From contig NC_034015.1 of NCBI RefSeq assembly GCF_000346465.2, positions 14,119,507 through 14,183,506 on the forward strand: a DNA stretch of 64,000 nucleotides. The letters are read 5' to 3'. Below the pieces are notes generated by a model. That model was not told the DNA's origin. It ran no database searches and worked only from the letters and a program-made list of their open reading frames with translations. The translations under genes and the position numbers were made by a program. This document shows, piece by piece, positions 22,291-36,261 of this stretch. The stretch is from Prunus persica (taxonomy: Eukaryota > Streptophyta > Magnoliopsida > Rosales > Rosaceae). The number at the start of each line of letters is the position of its first letter. The stretch's first letter is position 1.

Positions 22291-23370
22291 GTCACCCCAC
22301 TTTACTCTGATCTTTCTAACAAAGATTTGATTATAATAATGAGGGGTTTCATATCTTTTCAGGCCGATAATTCCATTCAAGGAATATATTGACAGTAAAA
22401 ATGTGATGGACGTGACATATATTGGTTAGAGTGTTGAGCTTCCACTCTTTGGGATTGATGTGTGTAAAAAATCTATCACCTATATTGCAACTTGGTTAAT
22501 TAATATATAAATTTATATGGCAAAGAAAATATAGCCCATATACACATGATTCACCCAAAGAAAATTTTAGGATTAGCCTAGCCAGCTCTATGTACAAGGC
22601 ACGATGGCCAACTACATATACATGTAGATACTCTAGATTAACAAGCATCTCATATAAAAAATTATATATTGTATGTGACAGTGACATCGCATCTCGTGTC
22701 GCGATTTTATTTTATTTTTATATAATTAAGTTAAACTCGATTGGGTGAAGGTGAAAGATCTAAGCCAAACCTAAGCTTATAGCTGGAACCAAGGAACCAA
22801 CCATATTCGAGTTGAAGATGACCTCGTTTTGGGTTTAAGGTTTAATATATAGGATTTATATTGGATACATAATGAAATGGAAGTCTAAAACCACAGTCTT
22901 AGTTATAAAAACAAGATTACCACTAAGTCTAACTGTCAACACAGGATTCGAACTCTGAGTTGAATCTAGACTTGAACTCCTTTTGGTTGGATTAAATCTT
23001 TTATCTAAGTAATTAAAATATCTATAAAGTTATGTGTACTTTTATGTATATATAAATTCTTTTAGCAACCTTGAGGAAACAAAGGAAGTACTTATTGAAC
23101 CGAAGAATCTCAAGGCCTAAGACATCCTGGCCCAATCCTCCTCTATTTTGGGTTAGTCCATCATCGGAGAAGGTTAGCCCTTTGCGACTTAATATTAATA
23201 TATACTTATATGCGAAATTTTATAGTGAATGTGTCATGTACGGATCTTTTATGTGGACATTCTTATTAGTCATATGATCATTTCATTAAACTTAAGTAAA
23301 GTTACTATTCAGATGAATCATGGGGCTAATATAAAGGTCCACATCTATGATCCATATATGGCACCATTTA

Positions 23371-24354
23371 GCGACAGAGCCAGCATGAGACTAGTGTGGT
23401 CCCAAGCTCCAACTCCATTTTTACCTTTTTTATTTGTATATTATATATGATATATAATATTATAATATATTAGATTAATTTTAGAATATTTACCCTAAAA
23501 TAAAATAATATATTAGCTTCTTTTTTGTCTACAAATTAACCATAAAATTTCTTGGTCTCTCTTTTACTTATCTCCCTTAAATCTTCTAGGTTAGTTAATG
23601 ATATTTGCACTAAAAACTCCTAAGAGCACTTCCACCCATTTACCATGGCAAAGGGCAAGGCAAGGGTTGTTTCTATTCACGTGAATAGTGACAGTCCTTG
23701 CAAAAGGCTTTTGGTGTTTCCACCTATTGCCATGGCAATCCAAGGGCAACCACTATTCACATGAAATATGATGAGAGGAATTTGTATAGATTTTTGGTGT
23801 GGGAAGTAAAGAATATGACTAAGTATTTATTTAAAAAAATTCTAAAATTCTTAGTATTTTTTTAGATTTTTTTAAATTTTTTTCGTTGCTAACATCATCG
23901 CTGACGTCAGCAAACCCATACAACATCCCAGGCTATTCTTGCCTTTGGGCTAGCCCGGTTTGCTGGGACCCATGCGCTGCCCGGGCTGTAGAAGCCCATT
24001 GGAACATCAAACTGGGGCTTAGGCCCCCTATTGCCCGGGCTGGGGGGGCACTGCTGGAAGTGCTCTAAAGTTTTAACCTTTCTTTCTCTTCCACTTTTGT
24101 TTAAAGCTTTGTGAATTTTTTTATTTTCCTCATTTTTTTATGTATGAGTTGGGATATTGCGCTTTATGAACTCCTTTTTTCAATTTTTTTTTTCTCTTTT
24201 GGAATATAAATTATCAAATTTGAAGTCCTTAATAATTTAGATGATGATATTAGTATTTAACGAATTTAAAATATGAAATTCATGATAATTATGAAGAGAA
24301 GACAAGGTTTATGAAGGGCCCCTCTAATGTGAAATTCTGGCTCCGTCACTGGCA
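23371..24354. mobile_element. Probable TIR element hosting a MITE
   Basis: AGCGACAGAGCCAGCATGAG at 23372 and the reverse complement of TTCTGGCTCCGTCACT at 24336-24351 form imperfect inverted ends (AGYGACRGAGCCAG). Such ends occur in short plant DNA transposons. The ~980-bp interval includes the MITE at 23624-24065, so the original element was about 540 bp. I could not find an exact target duplication, so the class (hAT-like or other) is open. Confidence 0.45.
23624..24065. mobile_element. PIF/Harbinger-type MITE, nested
   Basis: Inverted ends GAGCACTTCCA (23624-23634) and TGGAAGTGCTC (24055-24065) are flanked by the 3-bp duplication TAA (23621-23623 and 24066-24068). The length of 442 bp, TWA-type duplication and lack of coding capacity fit a Tourist/Harbinger MITE. 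The interior is GC-rich on the right side (GGGCTAGCCCGG). Confidence 0.8.
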
Positions 24355-24709
24355 CTCTCATCATAGAACGACCTCATAGTTATAAGTATGACAAAATGTT
24401 CAATATGCATAAATTGAATGATATAGCTAAATTATTGTAATTTTTAATTCTTTAGACCTTTTAACAACCAACTTGAATGATATGACTAAAAAAATACCAT
24501 AAAGTCATGTTCATCGGGTGACCAACTAGCTCTTCGATAAGTGGTATAACTCTTTCTAATATTAAAAATATTTCAAGTTTGAATTTCCCTTCCCAATTAA
24601 TAAATCATGTTCACTAGTTTCATGTGTCAAATTCTCTCTCAAAAAATTATAAATTAATCATTTGAGGAAAATGATAATCTCACCCAAAACTAATATTGTT
24701 ACCAGATAG

Positions 24710-25550
24710 CACTACTAAAAAAAAGGCTAAGGCCACAATTTGCCTAGTCACAACAAACTAGCAATGGCCGTTCGTATGTAATGTCCACGATTACTGTGCA
24801 TCAGTGGCTCGTAATATATGGCTGGAAAACAATTAGCCACTGAAGTGGTGGCCCATGTAACACTTTGCCACAGCTAGCCCATGGCCAGTTGTTGGTTGGC
24901 GTGGGCCCCACTCCATCTGTGGCCAATTTTATATATGTTAAATAAAATAATTTTTCACTAACACTTGGAGAACGTGCATGAATAAAAAAATTGGTAGTGT
25001 TAGATATTTTAATAAAAAAATTACCTACTATAGGCCATGAGATAATGATCTTTTTTCCTTACACTGGGAGGACGTACAAAAAGGAAAAAATGGCAAGTTT
25101 CTTTACTTACTTAACATAAGCCACTGACACAATGGCGGACTCAAGAATTTTTCTACATGTGGGCTAAATATTTTTTGGTTTTGGGAGATCTTTTATAACC
25201 AGGAATTTTTGGGTAATAAATATTATATGGTAGGATTATATTTTTTTAATATAGAAAATATGATAGGATTTCAATGGGTAGAAGAGAAAAAAAAAATCTG
25301 ATTTGGATGGCTATGATAGGCTGAATTCTAAAAGATAAGTGGGCTAATATTTAATTGTAGTGGATTTTGTTGTACAATAAAGACTATAGTACAAAACCAG
25401 CATTGGGCTAAAGCCCAGTTAAGCCCCTTCGTAGGTCTATCCTTGCAATGACACGTGGCCAATTTTACTTGAGCTTAGCCATAGTATGTTGCGAACATAA
25501 ATATAAGCCGCGGGTGTATCCGTGACTTATATTGAGGTTTTCTAGTAGTG
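24710..25550. mobile_element. Non-autonomous CACTA (En/Spm-like) element
   Basis: The element starts CACTACTAAAA and ends TTTTCTAGTAGTG, the diagnostic CACTA ends, and is flanked by an exact 3-bp duplication TAG (24707-24709, 25551-25553). It is 841 bp and has no transposase. Subterminal GGCCA-type motifs (GTGGCC, TGGCCA, GTGGCCAATTTT) recur near both ends, as expected for transposase-binding repeats. A different-looking block around 25130-25440 may be a secondary insertion. Confidence 0.88.
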
Positions 25551-25553
25551 TAG

Positions 25554-28500
25554 AATTAGAGCATCCATCCCAAAACTAATTGTCGCATAAATGGTAGACA
25601 TTATTCAAAATCATAAACATGTTCTAACTCCTTAGAACTGATATAAGTACCTTATTCTATAAGCACCCATGTATATTAATTCAAACCTCTACATTTATAA
25701 AGAGTTATTTGTTGCACAACTACATCAATCTGAATAACTCACCATATGAGATATGACAGAACATGATAGCAAAACCAACAAAAACAGTTTCCATCAGGGA
25801 CAATTGATCCACTGTTAAGCATGACAAGTAAACACATAATTGACATACCAACATGAGTGAATCCAATATAATTAATGGCTACATGGGTTTAATTTCTACA
25901 TTAATTTTTTGTTATGTCACACCAGTGGCCAAGTAGCAAAACCCATCACATGGTTTTCACAAACACCTTCTACCCACTTAATTAGCTCTCACTAGCAATC
26001 TCTAATTGTAGCACTAAGAAGCGACTTAAGTGCATGCATTTGGGACAATACCATCATTAATTTTCTTGACCAACAGGGTTGCCTTTTCCACCAACTTTGC
26101 AGCTGCAGGCAACCAACTTCTAACCTATCTCTTAGCTTCAATATATGTATTTTATTTTTAGAAAAAACCCCCACCCTCCAAAAGCTTACTATCTATATAA
26201 AAGCTGCATGAGAGTCGTACGTGAACGATCCTTATGTGGGAATAATTTAATTATAGGTGTACATACATATATTGAAATTCTGTCTTGTGAGACATCAATC
26301 TCTCTCCATTGAGAAAGAAATTCCTTGCATATATGCGAAGTTTTTCTTCTCCTTACTAATTACGCGACTCACGTCTCTAAGAAGAAGATGGTTGTAATTG
26401 CATACAAAAAAACGCTGTATACTATACACTTGGTGAATCCGTCTTGTCCAACAACAACTGTTCCAATTGAGGAGGAGAGAGAAAGTGATGAGGGAGGGAG
26501 GGAGACAAAAGGTAGTTGAGAATTGCAAAGTTATATAAAAAGTGATAGCCAAAATATTATAATATTGTTTGCCTGTCTATCCGTACACCCCCAGGTCTTG
26601 ATAACATCATTACCAGAGGACCAAAATAGATCATATATACTTGATGGTTGGTGACATGTAGTGCCTCAAACTCAATACAACAGTACTTGTTTGTGATGCC
26701 TTATCGATGATGATCTATCTAAGCCGAGTGAGTATGTGGCTTGGGAGTGAATTGTGGGTGCTGCCCCCCACAATAACCAGAGTCTTAGAGAGCATGAATG
26801 TCACACTCTGAAAGAGACACCGCCGCAGACAAATGATTTAGATAAGGCTAAATATATATGTATAATCTGGGTTTCTTCAAGGAGTTGATCTGTAAAGTGT
26901 TATATATGAAGCAAAAAGTTTGAGGCTGCTTTGAATTATGCAAAACCTTTAGCCGTGTAATTCCCGTGTGTGTGCGCCACGGTTTTGTTGAAAAAATAGC
27001 TTACATGTTGAAATTAACATTTATCAGTCGACATGCAAAGCACAAGTTACATAGATTTGCGGACTCCATTTTGGAAACGTAGAATTGAATCAACTGGCTC
27101 CTGTTTTTATATGGAACACATCTGGTGTACATTTCTTAAGTAATGGAGTTCTCAATCTCTGCATTTAGAGTTTGTGCATTTTCTTGTATTCACTTTAGTT
27201 TTCTTTTTTCTTCTCATTTTTTTTAAGTTTTTCAGTCATCAAATCTTGGATTAGTCTAAATTGTAAACTGGCGTTAAGCCCGATAAGAATGATGGGTCGG
27301 GCTCCAGCATAGTAGCTTAGGCTGATTTGGGAACATAGATGAAGAGGGCCAAGCCCAAGAAATTCCACGCAACAGATGGCCCAATCTGAACTCCATAAGA
27401 GCTCAATTATTCTCGTTAAGCTAACTTGGAAGTTTGGCTTCAAATTGTCTTCTCGTTGTTTTTATATTATTTCTCATCGTTCTCTCATTTTTCTAGTCTT
27501 ATGTTATTTTTCTAGTCTCAACTTCATATTTTTCTAGTCTCAAATAAAAGTTTGAAACAGACAAAGTTCAAGACCACGAAACCCAGTGGAAAATCTTCCA
27601 TAACCCTCATTGTTGCATGCATGATTCAATGTTGAGGACTAGCACTCAAGAACAGGCTGATGTTATGGTGTTCATTTCTTCCAAAACTAGAACAGATCCC
27701 CAAATTCAAAATTTTCATTTTCATTGATTGAAAAGGAAAATATGACTAGCACTTATCCAACAGCCAATCGTGGTATCATGATGTACGGGTTGGATGATAT
27801 AAAAATTAGGCTCAAACAACCCTAAAGAAGAATCTCTCAGTTTTGTTGTTTGAATTTTGAGTTGGACTTTTTGAAAGTTCTTGTCCAAAATTCCCAATCC
27901 ACCTGGATTCATGTTGAAATAAGCAGCAACCCTATGAGGCTATGACTATGAGCAAAAATCACATAAATTTGAGTGTTATTCACTTGACGAAACAGATAGA
28001 CGAGACGATGATAGATCATACTAACTAAATAAATAAACCTTGAGATTCATTGATATCACACACAAGAATTAAAAACCTGCTGTCTCTCAAACCTCTCAAA
28101 GGCACTAATTGTCCATATTGGATGGGACTTTATGATTCAAAACAAAGATACTTTTGCCAATAAAAAGATCCTCCTTTAATTAATACTTAAATCAAAGCCT
28201 CCAACTTTCTCAAGATTCATGATTAAGCTTTTTAGGGTGACAACTCACTCCCATATACCGATAAGACAACTTTCAGCCACCAGCAACCCAAAAGCTAAAA
28301 CCCTTAGTTGGCAAATCCTATGCCCTCTCCGATATGTTTTCCGGCCATCTAATTAAACCCTACTTTGACTAATCTTTCCTCTCCCTAACCCAATGACCTT
28401 CCCTAATTACCACTTTTTCATGTCACATTATCCTTTTCTTTCTTGCTGTAATTATTCAACAATCCTTATCAACACCTTTCATTATCATGCAATGGGGCCC

Positions 28501-31439
28501 CACAGCTATCATCAAACTTGCCCCACATTTGATTTTGATGAACAACATTTCTTCTCGTGCGGTCACGACCACATTGAGCAGCTGAGTTTTGGTCTTTCAT
28601 TGGATGAAACGAGCTTTACTGTCAGCTATAACATCTGTTATGGATTCTCCCTTGCTCCAATCGGAAGTCGACACATACCTATTGTATGCCGTATAAAGTT
28701 TGCATGCTGTGCTTATACAGTGTTTCATCTTGAAAATACAAGTAGATGTAACATCATTAACTTAATTAAACAGTTTCTACAAGTTAAAGTTCTTCCCATT
28801 TGTTCTATAGGTGGCCGCAACACTGTCTTGTCATTTTGTGTTTGTGTTGAGTAATAGCCAAACTTATAACATGTTTTAATTACTTATTCATATGAAACTC
28901 ATTTATCGTGATATATGAGATTATAAGTTTATCGTTTGTATGCGTGAGATGTTCGTGTAATTTACAAGTTATCGTGTGAGTAATTGTCACCTAAAGTATA
29001 GGATTCAACCAAAAATATGAAGGCCACTTATTTTTCTTTGTGCCCAAGGGTGTGATTTATTTATTCAGAAAAGAATGTACATTTGCAATATTTTATGCTA
29101 CCTAAATAGCTTACTGAAACCAATGCTGTACGGTGGATGGACATGGATGTCAGTTTATCAACCACATGAAGGGCCGACATCATTCTGATAATAATTTTAA
29201 TTTTCTAAATATTTGCCTGAAGAGTGATGTGACAAAGGGTAAGTGAAATAGGAACAATTGAAGACCTCTAGGACACTCTCCCTCTACAACCTTACAAAAC
29301 TAGGGCACTAGACTACCCTTAAGAACCCTAAATTCAAAAAAAAAAATCTTCATGCTCAAAAACAATTTTGAAAATGGTACATGCATGCATCTAAATTCTA
29401 AATCCACCAAAAAAATATATATCTATAGTTGACATGCTTTATGAGATTCAAATCTGAGCAATCAGATCTCTACCAAAAAAGCAAAGATTGAAAAAAGAGA
29501 AAAAAAGGAGGAGGACTTTCATGCTTTTGGGCTCAACTCCTTTTTGAGATTTACATGCACAAGTTGGATAATCCTATGCTATTTCATGTAGCTAGAGCCT
29601 AAAAGAATCAATGAGAAAAGTAAAGAGGTCCTTTTATTTTCTCTCTCTCTCTCTCTCTGCCTTCCTTGTGTGTTTGTCTGTCTCCCCCTTTGAAATGTCC
29701 TCATCCATCCATCAATCCTGTCCGTCCATCACCGATCCAGCCATCACAGATGTGATTGCCAGCTACATCAATGGGACCCCCACCTCCCCCAATTTTTTGT
29801 CTAGGCAAAAGGTTCTTCGTCTTCCTCTCATATATACTTGAAAAACACACTGCATAAAATGAGAGATATTACTATTTTGTTGTTTTTAATTAATATAATT
29901 ATGATATAAATAATAATTTTTTTTTTTATAGTTGTTGTAACTAAGTTTTTCTGCTCACACTGTCCCTCCCCTAGGTCCATAGGGCCATGGGCTAGCTCAT
30001 CACCAAACGCGAGCACCCAATCATTCAGTCCTCGATGGTGCCACGTCAGCTGGCCCCACAGGTAGCCAATGGCTATAATAAGAAGAGAGATTGGGTAGGG
30101 GTAGGCTGCAGCACCTGATCAGCGTGGTTTATGGGCCACTCGTGCACCCTTTTCTTTTTATAAAAAAATTGTAAATTATAATTATTGATTTTGTTGTTTG
30201 TTGATATTATTATTGTGCATATGCATGGATGGAACGTTCTGCTGCTTCAAAAGCAAGCTATCAGATCTGAGGCTCTCTGAACATCTCAGACTGCTTACGA
30301 CTCAGAAACACGAAAAGACTGAGATTCTTCTGTACACTACGTCCCCATACCCTTCCTTCTATTATTTCTTTCATTTAACTCTTCACTTAATCCATACACA
30401 CTTTCTCAAAACCAAAAACAAAACCAGGAAAACCAAGGATTATTTGCAACAAATCGGGAGACTTGAGAAATGGTGGACGTTCAAATCATGTAATCCTTTA
30501 AGTTAGGTCTTCTAATTATATCATTAGCACGTCAAAACGCAATAAATTATACCTTATCGAATTTATAATTCACATCTTTATATCATTGCGAAAACATTTA
30601 GTTTCGTAATTTAAACCGATCAAACATTAAATAAAAACTACAATGCAATTACAAGTTTATAAGAGGAAAACTTCCTTTGTAGAAGTTCATAACCACAATG
30701 TTAAACAAAGAAACCTTGGAATTAATGATTGTCCAATTATGAGAAATATGAATTATAGCAAGTATGAAAGCGAGCGACGAGAAAAGGCAGCCGTATTAAA
30801 TGATAAAGGAGGTATGTAGTACAAAATTGTCAGTAGAACTGCTGTACACAGGCACCGCCATCGACTGCTGCTAATCACATGGGCTAGCTTTGATATTTAT
30901 CTCATCATGGATGGTCCAACGGTCTGAGATTAACTGGGGTACACTCCCTGAGATGACGTGGGAATCATCAGCACTGATCAGCTCAGCTCCACTATTTTTA
31001 CATAATTAATTCTTCAATTATTTGATTTTTTTTTGGCCCCGTTTTGCAAGGTTTTTGAGGTGAAATTATTAATAGTGTGTTTAAATAGTGTGTATTAATG
31101 TTTGATAATCCAAATCTAATTATTCGATTGATAATATATATGGGAAGGATTATAGTTTTAGATAAAATGTTAAGCAAGAGACTTTATGTTCTCAATGGAA
31201 AATTTGTTGTATCAGATATAATTCTTCAATTAATACAATTTCTTTCATTGCCAAATAATTAAATTTACAGAAATATTATATGAGTAGCAATTTCTTCTGT
31301 TTAATGCGAGGACGGGTACCATGGGTGGCCTTGGGGTGGTGCAAATGGCACCACAGCACAAGGCCCCCGATTTTTAAGGGTCCTCGAAAAAAAATTCTTT
31401 ATATGTATATTTTAATATTATAGGAATTGTATATATAGT
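25554..31439. other. Long intergenic stretch, no supported gene
   Basis: Nearly 6 kb with no coding sequence I can support. It has a (TC)n run at about 29640-29659 and a TTTTTCTAGTCT motif repeated around 27489-27540. TGACGTGG/CCACGTCA-type boxes lie near 30040 and 30955. The open frame at 28393-28854 has no family features and is treated as chance. Confidence 0.5.
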
Positions 31440-31600
31440 ATAGTATGCTGAGCATTTGCACAAGATGGTGTCTAGCGGGTTTGGCTAGAGCGCATATCCA
31501 TTTAACAAAAGCGCCAGAGTTCGATTCTTGGCTGGAGCCCAATCTAAGTTTCGCACAAGACCCTCAAAATCTCTAAGACAACCCTGATGGATACTGTAAG
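31440..31600 (+). mobile_element. Possible tRNA-derived SINE
   Basis: GTCTAGCGGGTTTGGCTAGA and, ~40 bases later, AGTTCGATTC resemble an RNA polymerase III A box and B box at tRNA-like spacing. The flanks cannot form a tRNA acceptor stem, so it is not a tRNA gene. Boundaries are uncertain. Confidence 0.4.
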
Positions 31601-33671
31601 TAATTAAGACACTCGCCTCATCACCCAGTGATTTTGGGTTGGAAACCCCCTAGAATACTGGCCTCCTTAATTTCATGGTTATATACGTAACATCCAAGTA
31701 AATGATGTGAACATATGCCACATGGTAGACTTGACTTTATATCAAAAGCCAATGAACGAATATGCCGCCAAAAGACAAAATCTTAGTGAAAATATGTCTA
31801 GCCAAAGAAGTCTTAATTGTCCAAATAAGAAATCCTCAATTTTCAATGCAAAATAAATTTTTTAAAAATAACTCTTCCATTAGATATAAAGTACTTCAGA
31901 AATAAAATAAAATAAAATAATTTCCAAGGTAAAATATTATTTTGATATGATGTTCTTAGGCACTTGGGACATGCCCCTTGGTGCATCAACAAGATATTGG
32001 AAGCATGGAGGCAACTTTTAATGCAAATGATTATGAAAAAAGCAGTGAACCCTCTTTTTTTTTAACTTTTTAATTTAATGAATTTAAAAAAAAATATTTT
32101 AATATCTCTAACACTTATATGATATGAATGCATGAAAGGATATAAGGTCAATCTATGTAAAAAGTCTTAGATGTTCAATCCACAAAGAGTGTTTAGCTTT
32201 TTAAAATTGCACATTCTTTTAAAAATTCATAAGTCTTGCTTGAGACGTGACATTTGGTGAACAACAAAGATGATAAAGTCATAGATTAAAAATGGAGCAG
32301 AAAAAGTCCTATTCCAAGTAAATATATTTAATAATGATTAGGAAATATATCATAATTAAGTTTGATTTTGATGCGTTTTTTTGGTGGAAAAAAATGTACC
32401 GCCGATATAAAAAAAAAATTATATGCTTTGATCGCCAAGTTTAGAAACACATGCAAGTGCCACAAAAGTGGTACGAGTTATTTATTAGTTTAAGAAACTG
32501 GTCAACTGACTTTGACCAATATATACAAAGGGTTTCAACTTTAATAATGTCAAATAGGCTGTGCCTCCATGACCTAATAATTTCGACCCAACATGGGAAC
32601 ATATACTCTTCTTATATGTGATACGTACAAACTACAAATCGAAGTTGTTTATGCAGACAATTATGATTATGAAAAATGCAAGACGGATATTTGGATTAAA
32701 AATGTACACAGAAACTTGTAGCTCTAGTGGTAGAGAACCCGTACATCTAAACCTAAGGCCATGCATCAAAATGAGGCACAGAATCAGAGCCTCTCCTTAA
32801 AGAGAGGTACCCATGAAAAATACAAAAAGAGGCAGAGAGATGCATATATTTGGATTCAAGTGCGCTGGTCAGGTCAGCCCATATGCATCTCTCAAAAACC
32901 ACCCCATCCCCAAAGTGATCTTTGACCTTTTTCTCATCCTTAAACCGTCTCCCAAAACGATTCTCCCTCTCTAAACGACAACCCTTTTTTTCCCGTTTTC
33001 CACAAACGGCACACCGTTCATGCAAAACACCCCGTTTTGGCCCATTTTGTTTCTTCATACACTACTTCTGTCTACAAAAACCCTCCCACGTTAAAAGCCT
33101 GACGTGGCGGTCTGTCGTTGGCAGCACGCCCGAAAACTTGCCAGTAAACAGGCAATTTGGTCAAAAGTCCCCGATCGGATCCCATGCACTGTACACGCGT
33201 CAGCACGCCACAACCTTCTTGCCATCCACTCCCATCCTCACACGTGTCGATCATTGATTCTTCCGCCCACCCATCCCTTCCTACACCCGCATACTCCCTC
33301 GCAAAATCCCATATCCAAAGCGAAAAGCCTTGTCCAAGTTGCAGCTCTGCTTATCCCTGTGTCCAAACACTCCCAATCCCACGCTGTGGACACAGAGAGA
33401 GAAGGGCAGTGAGTCACTAGACGTATAGATACATAAACACACACATACACTTTGACACAGACATGGGACCATTGTCCTGTGCTTAAATTCGAGCTTTTTC
33501 GTGAACGACACGATCCGACTCTGCCGCTCTCTCTCTCTCCTCTCTCTTTCTCTCTCCTAAAAAACACACCTTTTTTTTTCCTTCACTTCATTTTCTCTCA
33601 ACACTCCTTCTCCTAAACCAACTTGTGTTTTCTCTTTCTCCATTCTTCTGCTATTGCTTCTTTACTTCTCC
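31601..33671. other. Intergenic and upstream region of the trihelix gene
   Basis: The sequence up to about 32880 is AT-rich without a gene. From about 33060 it becomes GC-richer, with CCCACGTT, GACGTGGC and CACACGTGTC boxes. The last 150 bp are CT-rich (CTCTCTCTCTCC, TTTCTCTCTC), typical of plant 5' leaders. Confidence 0.5.
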
Positions 33672-36101
33672 ATGGAAATGGAGGACCAGTACAACATGTC
33701 AGACCTCCGGCAGCTCATGAACGGAGGAGGAAGTAGGGCCCACTTTCCCTCCATCCCCTTACAAGCCGCCACGGAGCTCTTCCCGAGCCACCGAGTTCCG
33801 CCTCTCACGGCTCCACCAGCCCATCATCATCAGCAGCACCATCACTATGAGCAGCTGATGATGATGGGCCGTCCTCAGCCGCATGATCATCATATCATCA
33901 ACCCTCGTGGGCTCCACCATCACGAGTTCCGCTCTCCAGATTCTGCTGCTGGAGGCGGTGCTGCTGCTAATAGTGCCACTGTTACTGCTTCTCTCAGTGG
34001 TGGTGGTGGGTTAATGGAGGCCGAGGCTGGCGGCGATATTGGAGGGTCTGGAAGATGGCCGAGGCAGGAGACTCTCACACTTCTAGAGATCCGATCCCGG
34101 CTTGATTTTAAGTTCAAAGAGGCCAACCAAAAGGGTCCCCTCTGGGATGAGGTCTCTAGGTACGTTTACATATACATACGTACACACTTGTACTAAATAT
34201 TATCTGCCCTACCCTACAATTTTCTCATCCTTTTTTCTTTTTTTGTTCTTGGTTTTCTTGGTTTGTGGTTTCTCTTAATTGGACGGTGAAAGAATTGTTT
34301 TGGATAGCAATTTATTTATTTATTCAAACTTTTTTCCTTGTTTGGAGTTGGAAAATGACTGAACAAGGAAGTTCAGTTGGAAACCCAGGTGCTATTCTTT
34401 TCTTTTGATTACTTCATTTCGAGATCTGATGATGGCTTTCGTGTTGTGCAAAATGGTTACTTAATCACTTCTTTTTTCTTTTCTTTCTATACGTTTTCTA
34501 TTTTCAAAACGCGACCCTTCTTTTAAATGCAAGTATTTGTTTGTCTTTTTTTTTACCCAAATAATGGGTGGCCTCTTCCATGCTTGGCTACTGTGAATCA
34601 ACTGGCTTTTTATCTGATATGGAAAAGACATGATTTACAAGAAACGTACTTCCCCCCACATAAGACTAGCCATTATTTTGTTCACAAATTTGAATGGTCA
34701 TATCCTTTTGTCTCGAATAAGTACTGTAGTTGCTCGGCAAAAGGAAACCACACGGAATTCTTAGAACATCAGCATTAGGAAAGCAAAGGACCATGAATTA
34801 ATTCACATGGCCACAACTTTTTTTGTGTGTTTTTAGACTAGTCCATTTTGGAATTCAATTTAGGGTTCCTTACTATTATCAAGTATTGAATTTCTTGTAG
34901 GGGGTTTTTTTTAATTGTCTTCCTCATGTTGATTAAGTAATTAATTTGGTGCAGGATCATGTGTGAGGAACATGGGTATCAAAGAAGTGGGAAAAAATGT
35001 AGAGAGAAATTTGAAAATTTGTACAAGTATTACAAGAAGACAAAGGAAGGAAAGGCTGGAAGACAAGATGGTAAGAATTATCGCTTCTTTCGACAGCTTG
35101 AAGCTCTCTACGGAGAAACCACCAATTCCGTAGTATCAACTTCACTCCCAGAAGCCCATTTCATTGGTAATAACAGTAATAACAATAATCTTCGTTACCA
35201 AACAACGATCAACGCTCAAGCCAATCAAGAGATCACTACTCCCTATCATCACTCAACTGATCAAAAGCACTGTGACAGCCTAAGCCTCTCGAATTCCTCC
35301 GAGTTCGACACCTCCTCGTCGGAAGATCAGGACAACAATGATGTCAGCGCGGCCGCGATGGATGATGACTCTCCGGACATCAAGACGATGAGGAAGAGAA
35401 GAGGTGGGAGGGGTTGGAAGGTGAAGATAAAAGAGTTCATTGATGCACAAATGAGGAAGCTGATGGAGAAACAAGAGGAGTGGCTGGAGAGGTTAATGAG
35501 AACTCTTGAGCAAAAGGAGAGGGAGAGGATGGTGAGAGAGGAGGAGTGGAGAAAGCAAGAAGTGGAGAGGGTTGAAAAAGAGCACAAGTTTTGGGCCAAA
35601 GAGAGGGCTTGGATTGAAGCAAGGGACAAGGCTTTGATGGAGGCATTGCACAAGCTAACAGGAGGATCATCATCAACAGATCAAGCAAAGGCTAACTATA
35701 GTTCTCCATCACCTGATCATGATCATGATCAGCATCATCATCATCATCATCATCATCATCAGACTAGTTCTGATCATGATCAAATTGTTCATAACACTAG
35801 TAGTGCAAGGGAGTTGTTGAATAAGAAGCGCAAGGAGAATGTGAATTCAAAAAGCTCAGCTTGTTACTTTCAGAACAATGAGTCTTGTTCCTCATTGTAT
35901 AGTAGTCAAGGAGGGTATTGTGCTGAAATGAATGACCATGAGCAAGGTGGTAATAATGATGGGTCTAATAATTCTCCTTGTGGCAATGCAAATGTGGGAA
36001 ATGCAGTGCAGGATAATTGTTTTCCCTTCTTGATGAGTGAAGGAGAGAACTTGTGGGAAAACTATGGACTGAAGCTCAGCAAGGGAAGCCAAAACCAGTG
36101 A
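33672..36101 (+). CDS. Trihelix transcription factor, PETAL LOSS/EDA31-like
   Basis: Exon 1 (33672-34159) and exon 2 (34955-36101) join over a 795-bp GT-AG intron to give 544 residues. The start MEMEDQYNMSDLRQLMNGG was preferred over an ATG 18 bp upstream because it fits the family N terminus and has a good context (CCATGGAAATGG). A His-rich region (51-84) precedes the Myb-like trihelix domain at about 128-195: RWPRQETLTLLEIRSRLDFK, ANQKGPLWDEVSRIMCEEHG, YQRSGKKCREKFENLYKYYK. The splice site falls inside this domain after VSR, as in relatives. A basic GRGWKVKIKEF motif leads into a long Glu/Arg coiled coil (about 315-395). Then come a ten-His run and an Asn/Ser-rich tail ending ENLWENYGLKLSKG. 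The protein is predicted to be nuclear and to bind GT elements. PTL relatives shape sepal-petal boundaries. The second, C-terminal trihelix of the GT-2 clade is not visible. Confidence 0.93.
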
Positions 36102-36225
36102 GGTCATGTGGTAGATCAGCTAGCAGAAAGGCAGAAGACAACTTGTTCAGTTGCTTTAACTAGCAGTGTGTGTTTTCAAAGGAGAGGTTTGACTTTGATT
36201 ATGGGGTTTCAGAAATTTGAAAATA

Positions 36226-36230
<5 letters not shown>

Positions 36231-36259
<29 letters not shown>
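36231..36259. repeat. (CT)n microsatellite in the trihelix 3' flank
   Basis: About 14 CT units lie roughly 130 bp after the stop codon, probably in the 3' UTR. Confidence 0.85.

Positions 36260-36261
<2 letters not shown>

Noticed and set aside
28393..28854. 153-codon plus-strand frame
   Set aside because: Phe/Tyr/His/Cys-rich composition from AT-rich DNA, no recognised motif, no paralog and no clear promoter. Chance is likely.
31440..31600. tRNA gene
   Set aside because: A- and B-box-like motifs are present but no cloverleaf or acceptor stem can be drawn. A SINE is more likely.
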